From: CATQHW01 sp965215345 | GTDB lineage: Bacteria; Spirochaetota; Spirochaetia; SZUA-6; Bin103 | DNA length: 64,000 nucleotides | Reading direction: 5' to 3' | NCBI GenBank assembly: GCA_965215345.1 | Contig: CBDCDL010000002.1 | Span: forward strand, 868,001-932,000 | Shown here: positions 8,854 through 17,776 of the stretch, one piece after another | How the letters are laid out: every line of letters begins with the position of its first letter | Position numbering within the stretch: position 1 is the stretch's first letter | Position numbers and translations under genes: made by a program | Notes under the pieces: generated by a model | The model's database searches: none | Seen by the model: the letters and a program-made list of their open reading frames with translations, nothing else | Told to the model about the DNA's origin: nothing

Positions 8854-9612
8854 TCAGCGCTCGGGCTTGCGCGCCACCAGGATCAGCCGGTCCGAGGTCT
8901 GCGGCCGATACGGGTTCAGCGCATAGTCGCCGTAGCGGCGCTCGATGCGGAGGCCCGCGTCCTGCAGGTAGCCCTGCAGGGTGTCGGCGCCGAGCGCACG
9001 CACCCGTTCCTGAAACCTCGGCCGCGGCCGGCCCTCGTCCCGCCGCGGGTCGTCGACCGTAATCGTCTTGACGATCGTGCCCTCCCGGACCTCGCGGGTG
9101 ATGTCGAAAGCGATCCCGCCGCGCTCGGTCCGCTCGGCGGGCACCAGCTCCGCGACGGTGCGGACGGCGTTGAGAAAGTCGATCACCAGCTCGCCGCCGG
9201 GCCGCAACGCCCGCTCGATGCCGCCTACCACCTGCCGCTCGTCGTTCTCGTCACCGAAGTAGCCGAAGCTCGTGAACAGGTTCACGGCCAGATCGAACCG
9301 TTCCCGCCACTCGATCGCGCGCATGTCGAGGACCTCGAACCTCGGATTCGCCCTCATCCGCCGCCTGGCCACGGCGATGCCAGGCGCCGACAGGTCGATA
9401 CCCAGCACGTCGTAGCCCAGGTCGGCCAGGACGACCGCATGCCGGCCGGTCCCGCAGGCGACGTCCAGCGCCGCGGCCGGCGGCCGTACCCGCAGGGTTC
9501 GCGCCAGCCGGCGGATGAACGCTTCCGCCTCCTCCTGGTCGCGGTCGCCATAGAGGATCCCGTAGTACGGGGAATCGAACCAGACGCGGTACCAAGGCTC
9601 AGCGTCCCGCAC
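8854..9612 (-). CDS. Class I SAM-dependent methyltransferase
   Basis: About 252 aa from GTG 9612. The N-terminus WYRVWFDSPYYGILYGDRD is typical of a family of small-molecule methyltransferases. Motif I is LDVACGTGRHA, followed by DLS, FDLAVNLFTSFGYF and LRPGGELVIDF. The frame continues upstream into the start of lhgO (ATG at 9660), but the family begins just before WF and the GTG leaves room for divergent promoters. It is the first gene of the bshC-bshA-hemC-sbcD-sbcC-like operon. Substrate unknown. Confidence 0.78.
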   Translation of the reverse strand: MRDAEPWYRVWFDSPYYGILYGDRDQEEAEAFIRRLARTLRVRPPAAALDVACGTGRHAVVLADLGYDVLGIDLSAPGIAVARRRMRANPRFEVLDMRAIEWRERFDLAVNLFTSFGYFGDENDERQVVGGIERALRPGGELVIDFLNAVRTVAELVPAERTERGGIAFDITREVREGTIVKTITVDDPRRDEGRPRPRFQERVRALGADTLQGYLQDAGLRIERRYGDYALNPYRPQTSDRLILVARKPER

Positions 9613-9643
9613 GGATTCGAGCCTATCAGTAATATGGTGAAGC

Positions 9644-10849
9644 GTGGACCGGTTCGACATCACCGTCATCGGCGCCGGCATCATCGGCTTGGCTTCCGCG
9701 TACCGCCTCATGCAGCGCCATCCGTCGCTGTCCGTGCTGGTGCTGGAGAAGGAGCGGCAGGTCGGCCTGCACCAGACCGGGCGCAACTCCGGCGTCCTGC
9801 ACTCCGGTCTGTACTATCGCCCCGGCTCGGCGCGGGCTCGCCTCTGCGTGGAAGGGCGGGCGCAGATGGTGGACTTCGCCCGCGAGCACGGCATACCGCA
9901 CGAGACCTGCGGCAAGGTGGTGATGGCCGTCACCGCGCGGGAGCTGGAACGGCTGCCGGCCCTCTGCGCGAACGGCCGCCGCAACGGCCTGGATGAGGTC
10001 GAGGTGGTCGACCGGGCCGGACTGCGGGAGATCGAGCCGCACGCCGGCGGCCTGGGTGCGATCCGGGTACCCTGCGCGGGCATCATCGACTACCTCGCGG
10101 TCGCGGCCAAGCTGCGCGATCTGCTGCTGGCATCAGGCGCCACGGTCGCCACCCTGGCCGAGGCGACCGGCTTCCGCCGCACCGCGGACGGCATCGAGAT
10201 CGACACGCGCGCCGGCCGCCGCGCCAGCCGCAACCTGATCAACTGCGGCGGCCTGTACTCGGACCGGATCGCCCGCCTGGACGGACTGACGCCGCCGGCG
10301 CGCATCGTCGCCTTCCGCGGCGACTTCTACGAGCTGGTCCCGGCCGCCCGGCACAAGGTGCGCGGGCTGATCTATCCCGTTCCCGACCCGACGTTGCCCT
10401 TCCTGGGGGTGCACCTGACCCGCCGCACCGCAGGCGTAGTGGAGTGCGGACCGAACGCCGTCTTCTCGCTGAAGCGGGAAGGCTACGGCAAGACCGACGT
10501 CGACGGACGGGACGCGGTGGAGTCGCTCGGCTACCGCGGCACGTGGCGGCTGCTGCTCCGCCACGCCCGCTACGGCATCCGGGAGTACGGCCGGGCGTTC
10601 TCGCGCCGGCGCTTCGTCGCCGCCGTGCGGCGGCTGGTCCCGTCGCTGACCGACGCGGACGTGCAGCCCACGCGGGCCGGCGTGCGCGCCCTGGCGCTGC
10701 GGCCCGACGGCGCCATGATCGACGACTTCCTCATCGTCCGCGGCGAGCGTTCCGTGCACGTGCTCAACGCGCCGTCGCCGGCGGCGACGGCCGCCCTGTC
10801 GATCGGGACGGAGGTCTCCGACGTGGCGACCGGCGCGTTCGGCCTGTGA
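9644..10849 (+). CDS. lhgO: L-2-hydroxyglutarate dehydrogenase/oxidase
   Basis: 401 aa FAD enzyme of the DAO fold that oxidises L-2-hydroxyglutarate to 2-oxoglutarate. It has the dinucleotide motif VIGAGIIGLASAYRL, GLHQTGRNSGVLHSGLYY, the start of the substrate loop GVHLTRR, and a C-terminal NAPSPAATAALSIG. Start is GTG 9644. The last eight codons lie within a 26-bp sequence that recurs at the end of the VapC-like gene downstream. Confidence 0.9.
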   Translation: MDRFDITVIGAGIIGLASAYRLMQRHPSLSVLVLEKERQVGLHQTGRNSGVLHSGLYYRPGSARARLCVEGRAQMVDFAREHGIPHETCGKVVMAVTARELERLPALCANGRRNGLDEVEVVDRAGLREIEPHAGGLGAIRVPCAGIIDYLAVAAKLRDLLLASGATVATLAEATGFRRTADGIEIDTRAGRRASRNLINCGGLYSDRIARLDGLTPPARIVAFRGDFYELVPAARHKVRGLIYPVPDPTLPFLGVHLTRRTAGVVECGPNAVFSLKREGYGKTDVDGRDAVESLGYRGTWRLLLRHARYGIREYGRAFSRRRFVAAVRRLVPSLTDADVQPTRAGVRALALRPDGAMIDDFLIVRGERSVHVLNAPSPAATAALSIGTEVSDVATGAFGL

Positions 10850-11464
10850 GGGCCGGCCGCCGGCCGGGCAGGATGACGTTGAGCGCCTGGCTCAGAGATG
10901 CTGCCCGCCACCGGCTTGAACAGCAGCAACGGTCCGAACCGTTCGAATCGCCGGAGGACGTGGAAGCGTTCTTTCGCTGGTGCGACGCGTTGGAGGAACT
11001 CCCGTCGGAACCGGACTGGTCCGAGCAACGAAGGGTAATCGAAGCATCGCGCCGGCGCGGGACGTCCGGCACGTGACGTTCGTCGACACCAACGTGATCA
11101 TGTACGCGGTAGGACGGCCGCATCCGCTGCGGCGTGCCGCCCAGGCGTTCTTCGCCGGCGCCAGCCGGAACCGCACTCCTCTGTGCACGTCCGCGGAAGT
11201 GCTGCAGGAACTGGCGCACGCCTACCTTCCGGCCGGCCGGGTGCGGGTCTTCGACGCGGCGATGAAGCTGGTGACGCGCGCTCGCGTAAAGGTGTGGCCT
11301 CTGGAGGAGACGGACGTCACGTTGGCTCGCCGGCTCCACGAGCAGCACCCCGACCTGGACGCCCGTGATCTTTGCCATCTTGCGAGTTGCCGAAGGCGCG
11401 GGGTCCGCGCTCTCAAGACGTTCGACTCTGCCCTCGCAGACGTGGCGACCGGCGCGTTCGGCCT
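10820..11464 (+). repeat. Pair of 26-bp perfect direct repeats bracketing a toxin-antitoxin cassette
   Basis: Positions 10820-10845 and 11439-11464 are identical (begin GACGTGGCGACC, end TTCGGCCT). One lies at the 3' end of lhgO and the other at the 3' end of the PIN toxin gene. Both are read in the same frame, giving DVATGAFGL then stop in each. The two copies are 619 bp apart and the unit between them is the vapBC pair. Confidence 0.92.
10873..11076 (+). CDS. VapB-type antitoxin (small, helical, unclassified family)
   Basis: 67 aa, starting MTLSAWLRDAARHRLEQQ. The N-terminus resembles a ribbon-helix-helix/CopG-like segment and the rest is acidic (FESPEDVEAFF, LEELPSEPDW), as expected for a region that neutralises a toxin. 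Its TGA overlaps the GTG of the PIN gene (GTGA), a typical toxin-antitoxin arrangement. Function is assigned mainly from that context. Confidence 0.68.
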   Translation: MTLSAWLRDAARHRLEQQQRSEPFESPEDVEAFFRWCDALEELPSEPDWSEQRRVIEASRRRGTSGT

Positions 11465-11468
11465 CTGA
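11073..11468 (+). CDS. VapC-like PIN-domain toxin ribonuclease
   Basis: 131 aa from GTG 11073. PIN motifs: VTFVDTNVIMYAVG (first acidic residue and Asn), EVLQEL (Glu), and the downstream acidic HPDLDARDLCHLAS. The first Asp/Glu set needed for metal binding is intact. The final nine residues DVATGAFGL are identical to the LhgO C-terminus because both are encoded by the 26-bp repeat, so the native tail of this toxin may have been replaced. Confidence 0.82.
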   Translation: MTFVDTNVIMYAVGRPHPLRRAAQAFFAGASRNRTPLCTSAEVLQELAHAYLPAGRVRVFDAAMKLVTRARVKVWPLEETDVTLARRLHEQHPDLDARDLCHLASCRRRGVRALKTFDSALADVATGAFGL

Positions 11469-11501
11469 CCGGGCGACCGACCTCGCGATCCACCCGTGCG
11501 G

Positions 11502-11532
11502 TTGACTTCCGGGCCGATCGCACCGCACATAA
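11502..11532 (+). promoter_or_regulatory. Candidate sigma70-type promoter of pnt operon
   Basis: TTGACT at 11502-11507 and a weak ACATAA at 11527-11532 (19-base spacer) precede the AAGGG ribosome site and ATG 11540. It lies just beyond the second copy of the 26-bp repeat, so pnt would have a promoter independent of the cassette. Confidence 0.35.
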
Positions 11533-11539
11533 GGGTGTA

Positions 11540-12679
11540 ATGCGCATTTTCGTTCCCAGAGAGACCGAGCCCGGCGAGCCGCGCACCGCCGTCACACCGG
11601 ACACGGTGCAGCGTTACGGCCGCAAGGAAGGGGCCGTCGTAGCCGTCGAGTCCGGCGCCGGCGCCGGCTGTCACTTTTCCGACGACCAGTACCGTGAGGC
11701 GGGGGCAGAGGTGGTCACCGACCGCATGCAGGAGCTCGGCAAGGCCGACATCGTCCTGCGCGTGCGCCGCCCGCCGGACGACGAGATCGCTCCCATGAAG
11801 AAGGGGGCCATCCACATCAGCTTCCTGGACCCGTTCAACGAGCCGGAGCTGATCGACGCCCTCGCACAGCAGGGCGTGAGCGCGATCAGCGTCGAGCTGG
11901 TGCCCCGCTCCACCCGCGCCCAGAAACTGGACGCCCTGAGCTCCCAGCACAACATCGCCGGCTACGCCATGGTGGTGCTGGCGGCCGAGCGGCTCGGAGC
12001 CGTCATGCCGATGATGATGACCCCGTCGGGGACGTTGCAGCCGGCGCGCGCCTTCATCATCGGCGCCGGCGTGGCCGGCCTGCAGGCGATCGCCACCGCC
12101 AAGCGCCTCGGCGCGCGCGTGGAGGCGTTCGACACCCGCCCCGTGGTCGAGGAGCAGGTCAAGTCGCTCGGCGCAAAGTTCATCAAGGTCGATCTGGGAG
12201 AGACCGGACAGACCGACCAGGGCTACGCCAAGGAGCTCACCCCGGAGCAGCTTGCCAAGCAGCGGGAGCTGATGGCGGACACCTGCGCCAGCGCCGACAT
12301 CGTCATCACCACCGCGCAGCTCTTCGGGCGCAAGGCGCCGGTCGTGCTGAGCGCCGACGTCGTGGAGCGGATGAAGTCCGGCTCCATCATCGTCGACTAC
12401 GCGGTCGAATCGGGCGGCAACGTCGAAGGGTCGGTCGCCGGTGAGGAAGTCCAGGTCGACGGCGTCACGATCGTCGGCCTGCGCAACATCCCCGGCCGCT
12501 ACGCGGTATCGGCCAGCTCCATGTACGCCAACAACCTGTACAACTACGTCGACGAGTTCTGGGACGACGAGAGCAAGGGCATGAAGCTCGACCCGGAGGA
12601 TGAGATCATCGCCGGCAGCCTGGTCACTCACGACGGGCAGATGGTCAACGAGATGGTCCGCAAGATCACCTCGGGATAG
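11540..12679 (+). CDS. pntAA: NAD(P) transhydrogenase alpha subunit, NAD-binding part
   Basis: 379 aa soluble dI domain that binds NAD(H). The N-terminus MRIFVPRETEPGEPRTAVTP, the Rossmann segment IIGAGVAGLQAIATAKRLGA and a GYA(K/R)EL mobile-loop region match alanine dehydrogenase/PntAA. The start is fixed by homology and an AAGGG site. With pntAB and pntB it forms the membrane proton-translocating transhydrogenase that makes NADPH from NADH. Confidence 0.93.
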   Translation: MRIFVPRETEPGEPRTAVTPDTVQRYGRKEGAVVAVESGAGAGCHFSDDQYREAGAEVVTDRMQELGKADIVLRVRRPPDDEIAPMKKGAIHISFLDPFNEPELIDALAQQGVSAISVELVPRSTRAQKLDALSSQHNIAGYAMVVLAAERLGAVMPMMMTPSGTLQPARAFIIGAGVAGLQAIATAKRLGARVEAFDTRPVVEEQVKSLGAKFIKVDLGETGQTDQGYAKELTPEQLAKQRELMADTCASADIVITTAQLFGRKAPVVLSADVVERMKSGSIIVDYAVESGGNVEGSVAGEEVQVDGVTIVGLRNIPGRYAVSASSMYANNLYNYVDEFWDDESKGMKLDPEDEIIAGSLVTHDGQMVNEMVRKITSG

Positions 12680-12738
12680 CGCCGGAACCCACACCGCACA
12701 CAACGGACGCCTGAGCGTCCGGGGACAAGACAAAGGTC

Positions 12739-13052
12739 ATGGAAGCCGCACAACTTTTTCAGTTTCTGTTCTTCATCTTCGTGCTCGCGATGTTCCTTGG
12801 GCTGGAGCTCATCACCAAGGTGCCGTCGCAGTTGCACACGCCGCTGATGTCGGGGTCCAACGCGATCTCCGGGATCTCGATCGTGGGCGCGCTGGCGCTC
12901 GCCGGACAGGGCGCCTCCGGCACCCTGGTGACGATCTTCGCCGCGGCGGCCGTGGGGTTCGCCACCATCAACGTGGTGGGCGGCTACTTGGTCACCGACC
13001 GCATGCTGGAGATGTTCAAGGCCAGGGACGCCGGCAAGGGCGGAGGCGCATC

Positions 13053-13056
<4 letters not shown>
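12739..13056 (+). CDS. pntAB: NAD(P) transhydrogenase alpha subunit, membrane part
   Basis: 105 aa with three hydrophobic helices (FLFFIFVLAMFLGLELI; ISIVGALALAG; TIFAAAAVGFATINVVGGYLVTDRML). The split alpha subunit (PntAA plus PntAB) is common outside enterobacteria. Its stop overlaps the pntB GTG start (GTGA). Confidence 0.92.
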
Positions 13057-14492
<1,436 letters not shown>

Positions 14493-14645
14493 AGCGATTC
14501 ACGTTGCTGGTACCGGATATGACACGACCTGTATGCCGCCGACGAGGCGCGATTCGCAGGATTCCCAATACCACTGGGAGTAGCACTCAATCACCTTCCA
14601 GGGAATGCCTTGGTGTCTGATTGGATCAATCAAGGAGATCGCAAA
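14493..14645. other. Intergenic, AT-richer, with strong ribosome site for the barrel gene
   Basis: After pntB the base composition shifts to lower GC. An AAGGAG stretch at 14632-14637 precedes ATG 14646 by eight bases, the strongest ribosome site seen in the window. An open frame also runs into the gene from about 14535, but nothing in it is recognisable. Confidence 0.5.
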
Positions 14646-15311
14646 ATGATAGGCGACGCTGTGAACCGTAAACATTATAATCGTAATCGTTCGCTGCTAT
14701 GTGCTTGCGCACTTGTGTTGTCGGCGACGGTCGCGAATGCGGTCGGCGAGCCAGAACCTGAGCCGGAACCCGGAATCGATATCGTCATCGAAGGAGGACC
14801 GTCCACCGGGCGCGGTGAGGCAACCAGTCGTGCCGATACGCGACCCAACACCGAGGACGATGGCAGTTTCGCCATCGGTGTCGAGGGCGGATATGCGACG
14901 CCCGATGAAAAACCCTTCGTCGGCGTTGACATCGTCTTTCATAACCTGGCCACGCCGGTCGGAATCCAGGGGACCTTTTTGTATCTCGTGCCGCACGAGT
15001 CCGACCGCGACCCCGAAAGTGATCTGTGGCTGGATGTGCATATGCTGCACGTCGTAGGCGTCAATGTAGAGGTAGCGCGCGACGCATATGTGGAGGTGGG
15101 AGCCGTTATCGAGGCGCAGTGGTATCGCCACAACTGCACGTATCACTGCCCGCAGATACCGCCGCCCTTATCCGGCGTGGGCGTAAACGTTGGCGCCGTA
15201 TATTACTTCGGCAACGTCGGCCTTACTGTCGACGGTTTCGCTTGGTGGGACACGGACGCCGGGCGCCAGACGAACTTGGCGGCAGCCGCTGGTTTGCGCT
15301 GGCGTTTCTGA
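14646..15311 (+). CDS. Putative outer-membrane beta-barrel protein with signal peptide
   Basis: 221 aa. A Lys/Arg N-terminus (NRKHYNRNRS) precedes a hydrophobic core LLCACALVLSATVANA, with likely cleavage after ANA. A Glu-Pro repeat linker follows. The mature part has alternating aromatic/small strands (FAIGVEGGYA, VGIQGTFLYLV, VGAVYYFGNVGLTVDGFAWW) and ends GLRWRF with a C-terminal Phe, the barrel-assembly signal. Codon and base use are clearly more AT-rich than the neighbours, suggesting acquisition. No family recognised. Confidence 0.6.
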   Translation: MIGDAVNRKHYNRNRSLLCACALVLSATVANAVGEPEPEPEPGIDIVIEGGPSTGRGEATSRADTRPNTEDDGSFAIGVEGGYATPDEKPFVGVDIVFHNLATPVGIQGTFLYLVPHESDRDPESDLWLDVHMLHVVGVNVEVARDAYVEVGAVIEAQWYRHNCTYHCPQIPPPLSGVGVNVGAVYYFGNVGLTVDGFAWWDTDAGRQTNLAAAAGLRWRF

Positions 15312-15418
15312 CCGCGAGATGGCCATCCAGGAGGGCAGCATTCGCGAGGCATGAAGATCCTGCACACGAATGCCGGCACCGTGGTGGTGCGGGACGGAGG
15401 TCGGCGAGCCGCCCGTCG

Positions 15419-16768
15419 ATGAAAACCGCTACCGCCGGCATGAGCCTCGACGCGCTGATCGCGGAGTACCGGACGCGCAACCCGCGCTCTTATGAGCTGT
15501 TTCTCCGCTCTCAGTCGGTGCTGCCGGGCGGCAACACGCGGACCGGGGTGTTCGTCGATCCGTTCCCGCTCTACATCGACCGTGCGGAAGGCACGGACCT
15601 GATCGACGTCGACGGCAACCGCCGGCTGGACTTCATCAACAACGCCAGCGCCCTGATCCTCGGCCACGCCCATCCGGCGGTGGTCGCCGCCATCGGCGAG
15701 GCTGCCGGGCGCGGCACCGCCTACTTCGCGCCCACACCGCTGGAGGTGGAGCTGGCCGAGCTGCTCGCCGAGCGGGTGCCGTCCCTGGAGCGCCTGCGTT
15801 TCTGCAGCTCCGGGACCGAGGCGGTCCTGGGAGCGTTGCGGGCGGCGCGCGCCTTCACCCGCCGGCCGATGATCGCCAAGTTCGAGGGCGCCTACCACGG
15901 CATCGACGACCCGGCGCTGATCAGCTACCTGCCCCCGCCGGGCCCGAAGCTCGGCCCGCCGGATCGTCCGCGTTCGGTGCCCGCGTCCGCCGGGCTCGCC
16001 CCGGGGACCGCGGAGCAGGTGCTGGTGCTGCCGTTCAACGACGCCGAGGCGTGCGCACGGCTCATCGGCGAACACGCCGGCCGGCTGGCCGCCGTGATCG
16101 TCGATCCCCTGTCCACGGCGGTCGGCCTCACCATGCCGGAGCCCGGCTTCCTTGAGGAGTTGCGCCGCGTCACCGGTGAGCACGGCATCGTGCTGATCTT
16201 CGACGAGGTGGTGAGCTTCCGCTCCGGCGCCGGCGGCGCACAGGGCGCATTCGGGGTCCGGCCCGATCTCACCTGTCTGGCCAAGGTGGTGGCTGGTGGC
16301 ACCGCGGGCGGCGCGTTCGGCGGGCGGGCCGACATCATGGCGCTCTACGATCCGACCGGCGGATCACCGGCGATCCCGCAGTCCGGGACCTACAACGGCA
16401 ACCCCATCGCCATGGCGGCGGGGCTGGCCACCCTGCGCACCATGACCGAGCAGGCGTACGCGGCCCTCCACGAGCGCACCCAACGCGTGGCCGACGGGCT
16501 CCGCGGCGCCTTCCGGCGGGCGGGGGTGCCCGGCTGCGTGGTCACGGCCGGGTCGCTGTTCCAGCTCTACTTCCTGCCGAGCCCGCCGCGCAACTACCGC
16601 GAGGCGGCCGGGGACGACTCCGCCCGCCAGCGCTGGCTCTACTTCCGGCTGCTGGGCGACGGCATCGTCACCCGCCGCGGCGGCAACGTGTCGCTGCCCA
16701 TGACCGACCGGCACGCCGACCGGCTGGTCCAGGCAGTGGAAGCCGCGCTGCGCGAGCTGCCGCCTTGA
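15419..16768 (+). CDS. Class III PLP aminotransferase, glutamate-1-semialdehyde aminomutase-like
   Basis: 449 aa. It has RSQSVLPGGNTR at the N-terminus, DVDGNRRLDF, ILGHAHPAVV, FCSSGTEAV, AYHG, IFDEVVSFR, and CLAKVVAGGTAGGAFGG with the Schiff-base Lys near residue 289. It is closest to the HemL superfamily. The PGGNTRTGVFVDPFPLY stretch departs from true HemL (PGGVNSPVRAF), so it may be a catabolic aminotransferase. ATG 15440 (MSLDALIAEY) is an alternative start. Confidence 0.75.
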   Translation: MKTATAGMSLDALIAEYRTRNPRSYELFLRSQSVLPGGNTRTGVFVDPFPLYIDRAEGTDLIDVDGNRRLDFINNASALILGHAHPAVVAAIGEAAGRGTAYFAPTPLEVELAELLAERVPSLERLRFCSSGTEAVLGALRAARAFTRRPMIAKFEGAYHGIDDPALISYLPPPGPKLGPPDRPRSVPASAGLAPGTAEQVLVLPFNDAEACARLIGEHAGRLAAVIVDPLSTAVGLTMPEPGFLEELRRVTGEHGIVLIFDEVVSFRSGAGGAQGAFGVRPDLTCLAKVVAGGTAGGAFGGRADIMALYDPTGGSPAIPQSGTYNGNPIAMAAGLATLRTMTEQAYAALHERTQRVADGLRGAFRRAGVPGCVVTAGSLFQLYFLPSPPRNYREAAGDDSARQRWLYFRLLGDGIVTRRGGNVSLPMTDRHADRLVQAVEAALRELPP

Positions 16769-16834
16769 GGCACGCGGCCGGGCGATAGCTACCCCCGACA
16801 TCACCTCTCCGATCCGCACCCCGACGAACGCATC

Positions 16835-17699
16835 GTGAGCCTGCTGACCAAGACGACCGCGCTGGCGACGCTGCTCTTGATCTTCATCGGCAGCCTGGTG
16901 ACCAGCACCGGTTCCGGGTTGGCCGTGCCGGACTGGCCGCTCTCCTACGGGATGCTGTTCCCGCCGATGGTAGGCGGCATCCTGTACGAGCACGGCCATC
17001 GCATGGCCGCCGCCGTCCACGTGGATGCGCGCATGGTCCGCACCCGCGAGCGCGCGCTGCCGCAGGGGTCGGTGGCGCCGTCCGCGGCGGCGTGATTCGG
17101 CGCGGCGCTGACCGCCGGCGGCGCAGGTCTGCTGGCATGGCGGGCCGGCCTGGAGCCGGCCTTGCTCAGCCTGCTGGCGGCGGCGCTCTACCCTGTTTGT
17201 GTACACGCCGCTCAAGCCCCGGACCTGGCTCAACACGCCGCTCGGCGCGATTCCGGGGGCCGTGCCGCCGCTGATCGGCGGCTCCGCCGCCACCGGCGGG
17301 GCTCCCGACGCCGGGGCGTGGATCGTGTTCGCGATGCTGTTTCTCTGGCAGCATCCCCACTTCTACGCCATCGCCTGGACCTGCCGCGACGACTACCGGC
17401 GCGCCGGCCTGCGGATAGCGACGGAGGTGGGCGACGGCGGGCGGTTCATGACCGTCCAGGTCATCGGCTCCCTGCTGCTCCTGATTCCCGTCTCACTCCT
17501 GCTGGCGGTGGTGGGGGCCGCCGGCGTCTGGTACGCGGCCGGCGCGGTGGCGGCCGGGGCGGCGTACCTGGCGGCCGGCATCCGCTTTGCGCACCGGCTC
17601 GACATGCCCGGATCCCGCCTGCTGCTTCGGGTGTCCGTCCTGTATCTCCCGGCGATCCTGCTGCTGTCGATCGCCGACCGCCTCCTGCCGTCGATGTAG
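16835..17699 (+). pseudogene. ctaA-ctaB deletion fusion remnant (heme A synthase joined to protoheme IX farnesyltransferase)
   Basis: From GTG 16835 the product is the start of a CtaA/Cox15-type heme A synthase (GSLVTSTGSGLAVPDWPLSYG, then YEHGHRM). Around position 17014 it switches without a stop to the middle of CtaB (VDARMVRTRERALP). An in-frame TGA follows at 17093-17095. The CtaB sequence continues in the same frame (GAALTAGGAGLLAWRAG) until near 17190, where one extra base moves VYTPLKPRTWLNTPLGAIPGA into another frame, ending at 17699 with PHFYAIAWTCRDDYRRAG and membrane helices. One internal deletion, one stop and one frameshift make the locus inactive. Confidence 0.85.
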
Positions 17700-17776
17700 A
17701 GGCAAGATCAACGCATCTGGCGACCCGACGCTGAGCATGGAATTGAGCTATTCTATGCACTGATCGGTTACGGAAT

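Noticed and set aside
15419..16768. Naming the aminotransferase hemL
   Set aside because: The N-terminal substrate region differs from true HemL and the gene is not with other heme genes except a broken heme A locus.
17093..17095. In-frame TGA between two coding-like parts as a selenocysteine codon
   Set aside because: The position is in neither a catalytic nor a cysteine site, no SECIS-like hairpin was seen, and a frameshift and a deletion affect the same locus. Decay explains it better.
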